Notes: generated by a model from the sequence alone, not told the origin. 64,000 nt of DNA from Bacteroidota bacterium (GCA_021811615.1 JAJZNW010000109.1:1-64000); one strand, 5' to 3'; numbered from the stretch's first letter, positions 45,501 through 54,387 are shown. Made by a program: numbers and translations.

Positions 45501-45663
45501 TGTCAACGAATCCTCCGCCTCTCTGAGCAGAACCGTCCCGGCAGGCGACTACAAGTATGAGATTCCGGTAGAACCTGGACGTTCCAGGCTCGCTCTGGTT
45601 AATCTTAGAGACGGCAGGATAATCGTTGCCACTGAAGGAAAACCGATCGTCAGAGTGAAATAG
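42517..45663 (+). CDS. large secreted clan GH-A glycoside hydrolase
   Basis: The 1048-residue protein has a signal peptide (to about residue 27), a flavodoxin/GATase-like domain (about 45-150, with FSALVLPYGSAFP and GGNLVLLGGYP), a sandwich domain, a TIM barrel (about 390-760) and a C-terminal beta-galactosidase-trimerisation-like domain with GVKLVIVPDAGMISD. In the barrel DLINEPS places a likely acid/base at E534, and DLVEETG a likely nucleophile at E691 or E692. Sequence is between GH5 and GH42/GH164-like enzymes, and I cannot name the family. Beta-mannosidase or beta-glucosidase activity suits the locus but is inferred. It is probably cotranscribed with the gene at 40847. Confidence 0.75.
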   Translation: MRPKILFYFCLMITAGLALPPLGIANSQQVRPQGTTTEIACFRSTGFPTADAPAIGAEILNEAFTGLKVDYLSARRLKEQLNAGRFSALVLPYGSAFPAEDWGTIRKFLSEGGNLVLLGGYPFHQPVLRENGKWVLGTPQPTYAYQLLIGPADKIETDSSPYYSRGAKIISVQGSGFDANEFRFPGRVYELTVRFTTTNDFPDEIGSAGPRDAVLRPLIQVVNGEGLPVACPLLEIDRLRGFGAGGRWVLEPSNSQLNAATIRKCVETAMQGAARLEAFPIYSCVDKGEAPLLRVNEFRPKPELTDPPNSEVSIDVRNANGLVVFRSSINLAGTRKFKTGVVQVRPDKTLEPGFYKVRITAADASWRPNSFTTGFWVMDRKLLESGPRMSVSKDWIMKDGKVFPIIGTSYMAGNAGRKFLLEPNPYLWQKDFARMEKLGINYVRTGFWTGWRMAMLDPGWMNEEFLRSLDALLLTAASHHIVVCFNLFAFLPPANGGVNPYLDPKSLEWQNAFTTMIASRYKGIGWINYDLINEPSYSPPDKVWQEVPIGDKFEKAAWKKWVLKTHSDDRDAILDDWRQASSDTFSLPTDADLAYSMIRGDRLPRKGLDFNMFAQDVVSDWAGNLSDIIDSAGGSPLVTLGQDEGGMSGRLSQQWYYPFVSYTSVHTWWLNNDLLWDVVSTKVPEKPDLVEETGLMRLENVDGESWRTPEAARRLLERKFAYAFMGEGAGAVEWCWNINEYQSTDNEVSIGLTRADGTMKIETEVLSEFANFFRKAGPYLQDYPVDPIVVVIPNSSFFTGMPHAYAGAKRLVRVLGENFGVAPSMLSEYKLTAGRLKGVKLVIVPDAGMISDSAAYELHQASLHGTKVLFTGAVTGNEYGKVTPDFKLLGINPGSAPVSRYEPTNWGTRKNNSGNFVTFGSEKPEHLLKSISPPLAALKGNIMDEPLPLEMAKQKGPLIDMLAAVMKYAGIKPHLFDSPLMSRVLYTGDAALIVCVNESSASLSRTVPAGDYKYEIPVEPGRSRLALVNLRDGRIIVATEGKPIVRVK

Positions 45664-45869
45664 CCGTTTCTCACGAGAGGTTGACTTAGGTACCGCCCGG
45701 CAGCCGGTGCGAAGATGTGGCCGGTAAGTCAGGCAGGCTCCTGAAGCTTGTATTTATCCGGCTTGCTTGTTAAGTAGTGATGATTTGTCGGGAGCTCCGG
45801 GGGGAACTCTGCCGTTTCCCCGGGAGGCTTTCTAAATCTAAAGTCGATGGAAGGAGGGCTTTCGGATTT

Positions 45870-48416
45870 ATGAAATCGAGTCACAGGTTAAGATTGCGGG
45901 TTCAGCTCAGGTTATTGCGCAGCTCTATGCTGCAGGAATTTCCCCGATTCCTCATCGCCTGTTTTATCACAATGTTAACGGGTGGAGCTGCGTTCAGTAA
46001 GTCAGCCGGCCTTTCGGATTCCCTGCGTATCAACAGGGAAGGCTATTTCGCGATGCAGGGACTTAACGTAATGGCGTACAGTGATTTCTATCCTGAAGGG
46101 CACCAGGGCGGGATTACTATCGTCCAGTTTGGTGAGCGTGACGCCGCGAACGGAGATGTCCGAATAGATCCGACTCCCGGACAGTGGTCGCCGGTGCCGA
46201 AGATGGGGCCGCGCATCGTGGACCGCAAGGATGGGATTATCAAAGTAACGCTATGGTATCCCGACTCGAGTCAGGATGGAAAAGGCTTCAATCCGCTCGT
46301 CTACCCAAGACTTAATTTCAAATACACCGTCGAAACAAAGGCGGTCGGCTCCAGCGTCGAAGTCACGGTAGACCTGGACAAGCCTCTTCCGGAGAAATGG
46401 TCCAACCGGGTCGGTTTCAATATGGAACTTTTCCCTGCGAGCTATTTCGGGAAGTACTATCTGATGGATGGAAAATCGGGCGTGTTCCCGAGACAGGAGG
46501 ACAGCCCCGTCTGCCGTAACGCCGAAGGTAAGCTCGAAGTCCGACCGATGGCTGTTGGGAAGGAGCTGATCGTTTCGCCGGGAGACCCTAAGACCGGGAT
46601 AAAGTTCGTCAGCATGAAAGGGAATCTCGAGCTGATAGACGGCCGCGGATTGTACAACAACGGTTGGTTCGTAGTACGCTCCACGATCCCTGCGGGCGAG
46701 ACGAGAAACGTCGTCAGGTGGGTGATCAGCCCGAGGACGGATACGAGCTGGAGGTACACGCCGGTCGTACAGGTGTCCCAGGTTGGCTACGCGCCTTCAC
46801 AGGGAAAGCTCGCCGTAATCGAATTGGACAAACTCACCGACAGCTACCTCCCCATTCAACTCGTGAAGATAACGCCCGATTCCGAGATCGTCGTGAAGAC
46901 AGATTACCATCCGGTCCCCTGGGGAGATTTCCTCAGGTACAAATACCTGAAATTCGATTTCACAGACGTGAAGACTCCGGGAATTTATAAGGTTAAATAT
47001 GGGAAGGAAGAGTCGAACGAGTTTCAAATAGCGGCAAACGTGTTTGCTCAGAACGTCTGGCAGCCGACACTTGAATATTTCCTCGCCGAACAGATGTGCC
47101 ACATGAAAGTCGAAGACAGATACAGGGTATGGCACGGTCTCTGTCATATGGACGACGCCACGATGGCGCCCGTCAACAAGGATCACTTCGACGGATACTT
47201 CCAGGGGCCGTCCACGCTCTGTAAATGGAAGTCCGGGCAACATGTCCCGGGCCTCAACATCGGAGGATGGCACGATGCCGGCGATTACGATCTCAGGGTC
47301 GAATCACAGGCAGGAACTGTCTACAGGCTCGGCCTTATGTACGAGCTCTTCCACAACGACATCGACCAGACTTCGATTAACGAGACCAAGAGGCTGACTC
47401 AGATACACGTTCCCGACGGGAAGCCGGACATACTCGAGCAGATGGAACACGGACTCCTTGCGATAGTCGCGGGATACACCGAATGCGGCATCCACTTCAG
47501 GGGAATCCAGGAAGCCACGCTGCACCAGTATACTCTGCTGGGCGACGGGATGAACGCGACTGATAATCTCGTTTACCGGCCCGGGGCTACGGACCCGATT
47601 CTGCATCGGCCGCTGAAGCCGGATGACAGGATGGTCTTTACACAGATAGACCCGAAGCGCGAGCTGTATGTCGCCGCGGCACTCGCCGAGTCGTACAGGG
47701 TGATGAAAGACTTTAACCGCCCTCTTGCCGAGAAGAGCCTTGCCCTTGCGGAGAAGGTGTTCAGGGAAGACGCTCACGCTCCGGTCCCGTACAAAATAAA
47801 CGCAGCTGCGGAGCTGTACCTGACGACGGGGAAGAATGTGTATAGGGACTTCCTTCTTGCGAGTGTCGACACTATCTGCGAAAACGTCATACCGTACAGC
47901 ATTGAACTGGGAAGAATCACTTCCAGGATCAACAGCAGCGGGTTCACCACGAAAGTGGAACGGGCCGTAGAATCGACAGTAGCAGAAGTAGACCGTATGA
48001 TGGAGCAGAATCCATACGGCGTTCCTTACAAACCGTACATCTGGGGAGCGGGCTGGCAGATACAGGAATTCGGAGTCGATATGCTGTTCCTCCATCTCGG
48101 TTTCCCGAGACTTGTCAGCGCCCAATACGCATGGAACGCACTCGATTTCGTCCTCGGCTGTCATCCTGGGAGCAACACCGCTTCCTTTGTTTCGGGAGTC
48201 GGTGTAAATTCCATGACCGTGGCGTATGGCGCGAACAGGGCAGATTTGTCGTATATCCCGGGAGGTGTCGCAAGCGGCACGGCGCTTATCAGACCCGACC
48301 TGCCGGAATTGAAAGTCTGGCCGTATTTCTGGCAGCAGGGCGAATACGTTATGGGAGGCGGAGCGACGAACTTCATGCTGCTTGCCATGGCAGCGGATAA
48401 TCTATTGAACAAATAG
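45870..48416 (+). CDS. GH9 family glycoside hydrolase
   Basis: GH9 enzymes cleave beta-1,4-glucans by inversion. I start at the ATG at 45870, after GGAGG (12 bases away); the frame is open for 31 more codons upstream. The 848-residue protein has a basic N-terminal segment and a hydrophobic export signal, a sandwich domain, a CelD-type immunoglobulin-like domain beginning VVQVSQVGYAPSQ, and an (alpha/alpha)6 catalytic domain. GGWHDAGDYDLR gives the catalytic base aspartates, VLGCHPGSNTASFVSGVGV the conserved late motif, and QQGEYVMGGGATNF the likely acid glutamate. In this locus it may act on glucomannan. The next gene begins 24 bases on. Confidence 0.88.
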   Translation: MKSSHRLRLRVQLRLLRSSMLQEFPRFLIACFITMLTGGAAFSKSAGLSDSLRINREGYFAMQGLNVMAYSDFYPEGHQGGITIVQFGERDAANGDVRIDPTPGQWSPVPKMGPRIVDRKDGIIKVTLWYPDSSQDGKGFNPLVYPRLNFKYTVETKAVGSSVEVTVDLDKPLPEKWSNRVGFNMELFPASYFGKYYLMDGKSGVFPRQEDSPVCRNAEGKLEVRPMAVGKELIVSPGDPKTGIKFVSMKGNLELIDGRGLYNNGWFVVRSTIPAGETRNVVRWVISPRTDTSWRYTPVVQVSQVGYAPSQGKLAVIELDKLTDSYLPIQLVKITPDSEIVVKTDYHPVPWGDFLRYKYLKFDFTDVKTPGIYKVKYGKEESNEFQIAANVFAQNVWQPTLEYFLAEQMCHMKVEDRYRVWHGLCHMDDATMAPVNKDHFDGYFQGPSTLCKWKSGQHVPGLNIGGWHDAGDYDLRVESQAGTVYRLGLMYELFHNDIDQTSINETKRLTQIHVPDGKPDILEQMEHGLLAIVAGYTECGIHFRGIQEATLHQYTLLGDGMNATDNLVYRPGATDPILHRPLKPDDRMVFTQIDPKRELYVAAALAESYRVMKDFNRPLAEKSLALAEKVFREDAHAPVPYKINAAAELYLTTGKNVYRDFLLASVDTICENVIPYSIELGRITSRINSSGFTTKVERAVESTVAEVDRMMEQNPYGVPYKPYIWGAGWQIQEFGVDMLFLHLGFPRLVSAQYAWNALDFVLGCHPGSNTASFVSGVGVNSMTVAYGANRADLSYIPGGVASGTALIRPDLPELKVWPYFWQQGEYVMGGGATNFMLLAMAADNLLNK

Positions 48417-48440
48417 AAAATCAAATGAGGAGTTGCAGTC

Positions 48441-50012
48441 ATGGGCGAGCAAATACAACCGTGTGAACGGACTGGAAAGTTGATGCGGGCGCTGCTGGCT
48501 GTGGTTTGCGGCTGTACCATGATGGGAAGTGTCGCCTGGTGTCAGCAGGAATTCCCTCTCGGTTCCATGAAATTCACCGGGGAGACCAACGTCGGCAACG
48601 TTAAATTGCCGGGCTCCGCAGTTTACGACTCGGCGAACCGTACCTACCGCGTGACAGGAAGCGGCAACAACATGTGGTTCAACGAGGACGATTTCTTCTT
48701 TGTCTGGAGGAAGGCGAGCGGGGATTTCAGGGTGGAGACCGAAGTTACCTGGATCGGCAAGGGAAAAATGGAAGACCGGAAGGCGGCCTGGGTCATAAGG
48801 GCGGGACTCGCCAAAAACGATCCATACGTCGACGCGGTCGACCACGGCCGTGGACTCATTTGCCTGCAGTACAGGCTCGTCAAGGGAGGGACGACGCTCG
48901 AAGTGCGATCTCCGATCTGGGCCCCCGTGAGACCTGAAGGAGTCACGAACTGGAGCCCGCACACACAGATGATACTCGAACGCGACGGAAACCAGTTTAC
49001 AATGTGGGTCGTCCAGGATGGGAAGAAGTACAATGTCGGGACTGTAACGGTAAACCTGCCGGAGAATGTGTACGCGGGCCTCGGCGTCTGCTCACACGAC
49101 TCCACGATTTCCGAAACTGCCGTTTTCTCACATCTGACATTCAAAGAAATCGGAGTAATACCCATGGAAAAGCGGGAAGTGGAAAGTACGCTCGAGGCTA
49201 TCTCGATCAGCACAGGAGTAAGAACGACCGTCTACACGGCGAAGGAACATTTCGAGGCCCCTAACTGGAGCCGCGATGGCAGGTCGCTTTACTTCAACAT
49301 GGATGGAAGGATCTATACGATCCCCGCCAGCGGCGGAACACCGAAGATCCTGAAAACGGGATTTGCCGACAAGTGCAATAACGACCATGGCCTTTCTCCG
49401 GACGGGAAGGACCTTGCCGTAAGCGACCAGAGCAAGGACGGCAAGTCGCGCATCTATATCCTGCCGAGCGGAGGAGGGACACCGCGTCTTATCACCGAAC
49501 TCGGACCATCTTATTGGCACGGCTGGTCTCCCGACGGGAAGACTCTCGCCTACTGCGCCGAGCGCGGAGGGAACTTCGGCATTTACACCATTTCTGTTCA
49601 CGGTGGAACGGAGACAAGACTGACCACTGCACCGGGCCTCGATGACGGACCTGATTACTCCCCCGACGGCAAATACATCTATTTCAATTCCGATCGAGCC
49701 GGCCAGATGAAAATATGGCGCATGAACGCGGACGGGTCGGACCAGGTACAATTCACACCCGACGACGACTACAACGATTGGTTTGCCCACCCATCGCCCG
49801 ATGGGAAATGGATCGTATTCCTTTCCTACGATAAGAGCGTGAAAGGTCATCTGCCCGATAAGGATGTCGTGCTTAGAATCATGTCCACCTCGGGAGGCGC
49901 GCCGAAGGTCCTGGCGAGTTTGTTCGGCGGACAGGGAACGATCAACGTCCCTTCGTGGTCTCCTGACAGCAAATACGTCGCCTTCGTCAGCTACAGGCTC
50001 GTTAAGCCGTGA
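48441..50012 (+). CDS. secreted TolB-like beta-propeller protein with N-terminal sandwich domain
   Basis: The 523-residue protein carries a signal-type hydrophobic stretch (about residues 17-34). An N-terminal jelly-roll domain, about 40-235, has the DUF1349/LamG look (FFFVWRKASGDFRVETEVTW). The C-terminal half contains repeated PD40/TolB motifs such as NWSRDGRSLYF, GLSPDGKDLAV, GWSPDGKTLAY, DYSPDGKYIYF and SWSPDSKYVAF, forming a beta-propeller. Such proteins often bind sugars or partner proteins at the surface and have no known catalysis. The ATG follows GAGGAG by eight bases. It lies in a probable operon with the GH9 gene. Confidence 0.8.
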   Translation: MGEQIQPCERTGKLMRALLAVVCGCTMMGSVAWCQQEFPLGSMKFTGETNVGNVKLPGSAVYDSANRTYRVTGSGNNMWFNEDDFFFVWRKASGDFRVETEVTWIGKGKMEDRKAAWVIRAGLAKNDPYVDAVDHGRGLICLQYRLVKGGTTLEVRSPIWAPVRPEGVTNWSPHTQMILERDGNQFTMWVVQDGKKYNVGTVTVNLPENVYAGLGVCSHDSTISETAVFSHLTFKEIGVIPMEKREVESTLEAISISTGVRTTVYTAKEHFEAPNWSRDGRSLYFNMDGRIYTIPASGGTPKILKTGFADKCNNDHGLSPDGKDLAVSDQSKDGKSRIYILPSGGGTPRLITELGPSYWHGWSPDGKTLAYCAERGGNFGIYTISVHGGTETRLTTAPGLDDGPDYSPDGKYIYFNSDRAGQMKIWRMNADGSDQVQFTPDDDYNDWFAHPSPDGKWIVFLSYDKSVKGHLPDKDVVLRIMSTSGGAPKVLASLFGGQGTINVPSWSPDSKYVAFVSYRLVKP

Positions 50013-50101
50013 TGAGTACGCCGGGGCCATCTTCGATGGAATATGGGCGAGTTGTTCTTATCTTACGGAAAATGAGACGGCCCGTGGCAGGGCATCAACC
50101 G

Positions 50102-50130
50102 TTGTCTCTTTCAGTCATATATTATATAAA
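50102..50130 (+). promoter_or_regulatory. sigma-70-type promoter for the SDR gene
   Basis: TTGTCT (50102-50107), a 17-base spacer and TATAAA (50125-50130) lie 37 bases before the ATG at 50167. The predicted start near 50137 gives a 30-base leader. Confidence 0.55.
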
Positions 50131-50166
50131 TGAATTATCGGTTATCACTATTGAGGATGCAAGGAT

Positions 50167-51156
50167 ATGAAGGTATTATTTATCGGTGGAACGGGAAACA
50201 TCAGCACATCGGTCAGCAGGCTTTGTATTGAAAAGGGGATCGACCTCTATCTCCTCAACCGCGGAAAAAGGGGGGTCAGGATAAAGGGTGCCAAGACGCT
50301 GGTCGGCGATGTATCGAAACCGGGCCAACTGTCGAGTGTGTTGAAAGGCCATAAATGGGACGCAGTCGTGAACTGGATCGCTTTCACGCCGGAGGATGTC
50401 GAAAGGGACATCGAACTCTTCCGCGGGAAGACCGGGCAGTATGTGTTCATAAGCTCGGCTTCGGCTTACCAGAAGCCGCCCACTTTTTCCATCATTACCG
50501 AGTCCACTCCTTTGTATAATCCGCACTGGGAATATTCACGAAACAAAATCGCATGCGAAGAGAGACTCAATCATGCCTACCGGGATGAAGACTTCCCGAT
50601 CACGGTAGTTCGTCCATCATTTACTTATGACACCGTCATCCCGCTGGCCATCGGAGGATGGAACGAATACACGGCGGTCGACCGTATGAAGAAGGGGAAG
50701 AAAATTATAGTCCACGGAGACGGAACCTCGTTATGGACGATTACTCACGCCGAAGATTTCGCGAAGGGATTCGCCGGCCTCCTCGGTCATCAACAGGCGA
50801 TTGGTCAGCCATTCACAATTACTTCCGACGAGGTGCTGACCTGGGACCAGATATACCGGACGGTGGCGGAGGCCGCCGGAGCGGAAGCGAACATCGTACA
50901 CATCGCGACCGATTTCCTCGTGAAGTTCGACGAGTCGTTCGAGGGTTCTCTTCTCGGCGACAAATCACATTGCGCGATCTTCGATAATTCCAAGATCAAA
51001 TCGTTCGTACCGGATTTCAAGGCGACGATAACCCTGAAAGAGGGCGTGAAGAAGACACTGGCATGGTTCGACGCACACCCGAAGCGGAAGGTGGTCCTGG
51101 ATAGTACGAACAAAATGATGGACCGAATAATAGAAACGTATGAGAGGATGAAGTGA
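50167..51156 (+). CDS. NAD-dependent epimerase/dehydratase (extended SDR)
   Basis: The 329-residue cytoplasmic protein begins MKVLFIGGTGNISTSVSRLC, with the Rossmann GGTGxIS nucleotide motif. ISSASAYQ carries the serine, and YSRNKIACE the YxxxK catalytic pair. FTITSDEVLTWDQIYRTVAE is typical of the C-terminal part. Extended SDRs epimerise, dehydrate or oxidise nucleotide sugars and free sugars; which applies cannot be read from sequence. It has its own promoter and sits among sugar-processing genes, which suggests a monosaccharide or glycoside substrate. Confidence 0.87.
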   Translation: MKVLFIGGTGNISTSVSRLCIEKGIDLYLLNRGKRGVRIKGAKTLVGDVSKPGQLSSVLKGHKWDAVVNWIAFTPEDVERDIELFRGKTGQYVFISSASAYQKPPTFSIITESTPLYNPHWEYSRNKIACEERLNHAYRDEDFPITVVRPSFTYDTVIPLAIGGWNEYTAVDRMKKGKKIIVHGDGTSLWTITHAEDFAKGFAGLLGHQQAIGQPFTITSDEVLTWDQIYRTVAEAAGAEANIVHIATDFLVKFDESFEGSLLGDKSHCAIFDNSKIKSFVPDFKATITLKEGVKKTLAWFDAHPKRKVVLDSTNKMMDRIIETYERMK

Positions 51157-51489
51157 AAAAGCTTCCGGACAAAGCGATAGATGACGGTTCGGCCGACAAT
51201 TCGAAATCCGGGAAAGCTGGGACTGATGATGGAACGCGTTCCTTCTTTTCCTGAGGATGTCCGGTGATCGACTCGCCGGGCTTCCGGAATATGGACATTC
51301 CAATTGGAGTCGGTCCCATTCTGGAAGACGGCCATGATTGATAATGCCGCCGATGCTGGCTAATTTAGGTTGAAATTTCGGTAAATGCCTCGAAGGGAGA
51401 GAGGAAGAATAGGTTTTGGAACTACGTCGTTCGAGATCGGATGGATCTTAACCTGCCAGTGATGCAATAAACCAACCAAGGGAGAAGCC
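51157..51489 (+). other. 333-base gap with a broken coding-like frame
   Basis: A GTG overlapping the SDR stop (GTGA) opens a 33-codon frame reading VKKLPDKAIDDGSADNSK and on to a TGA. The same frame continues beyond it with DIPIGVGPILEDGHD before the next stop. This may be the eroded start of a lost gene. Near 51480 the leader GGGAGAAGC precedes the next gene. No promoter was seen. Confidence 0.3.
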
Positions 51490-52869
51490 ATGAACGTAGA
51501 CCTTAAGAAAATACTCGTCAAGCTTTCTTTATTTCTGATAATCGTGTCTCCGATATTCGCCGCTGTTGCGAGAGCGAAAGAGCCGGAGGTGATGGAGGGA
51601 CTTGAGACAAACAAAAAGGTCATCATCGCCGAGATGAAGCAGCAGCTGAAGGATGAGCTGGAACATTTCGGCGCACCGACGATCGACCACAAGTACGGCG
51701 GCTATTTTACCGACATGAACTACAAATGGCAGCTCAAAGGGCCGCAAGACAAAATGATCGTCACACAGGCACGGCTTGTCTGGGCCAACGCTCACGCCTC
51801 CATGTACTATCATCAGAAAGAACCGTATCTCAAGTACGCCACACACGGTTTGAAATTTCTTGAGAACGTCATGTGGGACAAGAAATACGGCGGCTTCTAC
51901 GATATCGTGAACAGGGAGGGAAAGCCTCTCGGACGGAACGGCAATTATGTCAAGACCGCATACGGAAACGCTTTCGGAATATACGGCCTGGCCGGGTACT
52001 ACAAGGCTTTCGGCGATACTTCCGCACTTGACCTTGCCATCAAGACGTACAAATGGATGGACGAGCACAGCTACGACCCGAAATACGGCGGCTACTTCCA
52101 GTATATGTCGAGGGAAGGTGTCCCTTACAAGAACGGTTTCCACGGTACGCCCCCCAAAGATCAAAATTCCATGATACATATTATGGAGGCGTTTACGGAG
52201 CTGTACGAGGTGTGGCCCAACCCGGAGCTGCGTGTGCGCCTCGACTCGCTGTTCCATGATGTCAGGGACATAGCGATCGGGAACCATCCTTGGCTGACAC
52301 TCTTCTTCGAACGCAACTGGACCCCGGTCTCCTACCGCGATTCGAACAACTATCTCAGGACCGCGCATTTTGAAGAAGACCATATATCGTTCGGGCACAA
52401 TGTCGAGACAGCCTGGCTTCTCCTTCAGACATCGAAAGCGCTCGGTTTGAAGAACGAAGCCAAGACGCTCAGGATCGCGAAATGGATGGACGACTTCGCA
52501 CTCGAAAACGGCTGGGACAAGGATCTCGGCGGCATTTACGACGGCGGCTATATTTTCCAGGGGGAGCATCATGTGACCATCATTATGCCGACGAAGCAGT
52601 GGTGGAGTCAGGTGGAAGCCCTGAATTCCTTCCTGATGATGTCAGAACTCTATCCGCATGACAAAATGGACTATTACATGAAATTCTGTGAGCAATGGAA
52701 TTACGTCAAGAAATATCTGCTCGACCACAAGTACGGCGGCTGGTATTGGGGGGGCATCGACAAAGCTCCTCAAAACATAAAGGGGCCCAAGGCGACAATA
52801 TGGAAAGTGGACTACCACACTACCAGGGGCCTTATAAACTGTATCCGTAGATTGGAAGGAAAGCTGTGA
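51490..52869 (+). CDS. AGE-family (cellobiose/mannobiose 2-epimerase-like) protein with signal peptide
   Basis: The 459-residue protein belongs to the N-acylglucosamine 2-epimerase superfamily, (alpha/alpha)6 barrels that epimerise C2 of reducing sugars. Family signatures include YGGYFTDMNYKW, QARLVWANAHA, DKKYGGFYD, SFGHNVETAWLLL (H303), KQWWSQVEALN and KVDYHTTRG (H443), which supply the catalytic histidines of cellobiose 2-epimerase. Unlike typical members, it starts with a hydrophobic export signal (about residues 8-29, LVKLSLFLIIVSPIFAAV), so it should act outside the cytoplasm. A second copy without the signal begins 15 bases downstream. The likely substrate is mannobiose or cellobiose, by inference. 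Confidence 0.88.
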   Translation: MNVDLKKILVKLSLFLIIVSPIFAAVARAKEPEVMEGLETNKKVIIAEMKQQLKDELEHFGAPTIDHKYGGYFTDMNYKWQLKGPQDKMIVTQARLVWANAHASMYYHQKEPYLKYATHGLKFLENVMWDKKYGGFYDIVNREGKPLGRNGNYVKTAYGNAFGIYGLAGYYKAFGDTSALDLAIKTYKWMDEHSYDPKYGGYFQYMSREGVPYKNGFHGTPPKDQNSMIHIMEAFTELYEVWPNPELRVRLDSLFHDVRDIAIGNHPWLTLFFERNWTPVSYRDSNNYLRTAHFEEDHISFGHNVETAWLLLQTSKALGLKNEAKTLRIAKWMDDFALENGWDKDLGGIYDGGYIFQGEHHVTIIMPTKQWWSQVEALNSFLMMSELYPHDKMDYYMKFCEQWNYVKKYLLDHKYGGWYWGGIDKAPQNIKGPKATIWKVDYHTTRGLINCIRRLEGKL

Positions 52870-52884
52870 GGAAGGAATTCATGC

Positions 52885-54300
52885 ATGCCATTTGAAGATC
52901 TCAAGCGGGCCGAAATCAAGGACGGTGACAGGATACTGGAACAGATTTCGGCATACATCGGGAAGGATCTGCTGGACAAGTGGTATCCTCTCTCGATCGA
53001 TAGGCAGTACGGTGGTTATTTCACCGACATTTCGTACGACTGGAAAATTCTGCCGGAGCAGCACAAGATGATCGTCACCCAGGCCCGGTATGTCTGGACA
53101 GCTTCGAGAGCCGCACGAATGTTCGGTAAAGATGTCTATGCCGAGGCCGCGATGCACGGTTACGATTTCCTGAGAAACTCCATGTGGGATCAGAAGAACG
53201 GAGGATTCTACCAGATGCGGGACCGTCGCGGACAGGTATGTGACTTCCTCGGTTTCTTTGACGAGAAACGAACGTATGGGAACGCATTCGCTGTCTACGG
53301 CCTCGCTGCACTGTACGAGCTGACGCATGACGGGAAGGTCCTCGATTTAGCCCGCGAGGGATTCAAATGGATAGAAGCACACGCCTGCGACGTGAAACAG
53401 AAAGGCTACTTTCAGTTCCTGGCGCCCGATGGAAATCCATACGACAGATCGAGTAGTTACAAGACGAAGGCGTATGACGATGTCGAGCTGGGTTATAAAG
53501 ATCAGAATTCATCGATCCACCTCCTTGAAGCTTATACCGAGCTGTACAAGGTCTGGCCGGACCCGGAGTTGAAGCGAAAGTTGACCGACCTTCTTACGCT
53601 CATTCGGGATGTCATAACGACGAAGAAGGGGTATATGAACCTCTTTTTCCACAACGATTGGACGCCGCTCTCGTTCAGGGATACGCCGAAGGAAATCCGG
53701 GAAAAGAACTACAGGCTGGATCATGTCTCTTTCGGACACGACTACGAAACCGGGTTCCTTATGCTGGAGGCGTCACATGTTCTCGGCCTGAAGGACGACA
53801 CCGCGACACTTTCCACCGCTAAGAGGATGGTGGACCACGCGATAGAGAACGGGTGGGACAAAGAGAACGGCGGTTTCTTCGACGCGGGCTACTATTTCGC
53901 CGGCGAAAGCAAGTGTACCATAATACAACCGACGAAGAATTGGTGGGCCCAGGCCGAAGCCCTCAACGTGCTCCTCCTCATGTCCAGGATCTTTCCTGAA
54001 AGCGGCGTTTACCCTGAATACTTCGCCAGGCAATGGCGATATGTCGATAAATTCCTGCTCGATCACGAGCATGGAGACTGGTTCGAGGGAGGCCTCGACA
54101 AAGAGCCTCATTTCAAGACGGGGCCGAAGGGCCATATCTGGAAATGTAACTACCACACCGGCCGGGCAATGATGAATTGCATGAAGATGCTCGCACATAA
54201 CAGCTCCGCTACCATGAAGCAGGAGAGATTCAAGAGGCTGAAAGAAGAGTCCGATGAATTCATATCCCACTGGCAGAACACAGCCAAGAAAATTGCCTGA
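52885..54300 (+). CDS. AGE-family (cellobiose/mannobiose 2-epimerase-like) protein, cytoplasmic
   Basis: This 471-residue paralogue lacks a signal peptide (MPFEDLKRAEIKDGD) and so should be cytoplasmic. The same signatures appear: YGGYFTDISYDWK, QARYVWTASRA, SFGHDYETGFLML, KNWWAQAEALN and KCNYHTGRAMMNC, containing the catalytic histidines. It has about 30 extra C-terminal residues forming a helix. In mannan-degrading Bacteroides a cytoplasmic mannobiose 2-epimerase makes mannosyl-glucose for a GH130 phosphorylase; a GH130 gene lies at 62986, so that role fits. GGAAGG lies shortly before the ATG. It is surely cotranscribed with the exported copy. Confidence 0.9.
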   Translation: MPFEDLKRAEIKDGDRILEQISAYIGKDLLDKWYPLSIDRQYGGYFTDISYDWKILPEQHKMIVTQARYVWTASRAARMFGKDVYAEAAMHGYDFLRNSMWDQKNGGFYQMRDRRGQVCDFLGFFDEKRTYGNAFAVYGLAALYELTHDGKVLDLAREGFKWIEAHACDVKQKGYFQFLAPDGNPYDRSSSYKTKAYDDVELGYKDQNSSIHLLEAYTELYKVWPDPELKRKLTDLLTLIRDVITTKKGYMNLFFHNDWTPLSFRDTPKEIREKNYRLDHVSFGHDYETGFLMLEASHVLGLKDDTATLSTAKRMVDHAIENGWDKENGGFFDAGYYFAGESKCTIIQPTKNWWAQAEALNVLLLMSRIFPESGVYPEYFARQWRYVDKFLLDHEHGDWFEGGLDKEPHFKTGPKGHIWKCNYHTGRAMMNCMKMLAHNSSATMKQERFKRLKEESDEFISHWQNTAKKIA

Positions 54301-54352
54301 TATTTGCTCCAACAGGTAATTTAGCGGTACTACGCGGACACAGCCTTCGAAA

Positions 54353-54387
54353 CCGCCGGTCGCTTGCATTTTGCGGATGACCGGCGG
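54353..54387 (+). other. GC-rich intergenic hairpin
   Basis: CCGCCGGTC (54353-54361) pairs perfectly with GACCGGCGG (54379-54387) around a 17-base loop, 52 bases after the epimerase stop. No T run follows. It is of the same style as the elements at 32427 and 58412. Confidence 0.5.

Noticed and set aside
47304-48164. 286-codon minus-strand frame inside the GH9 gene
   Set aside because: Antisense to the catalytic domain, no domain of its own.
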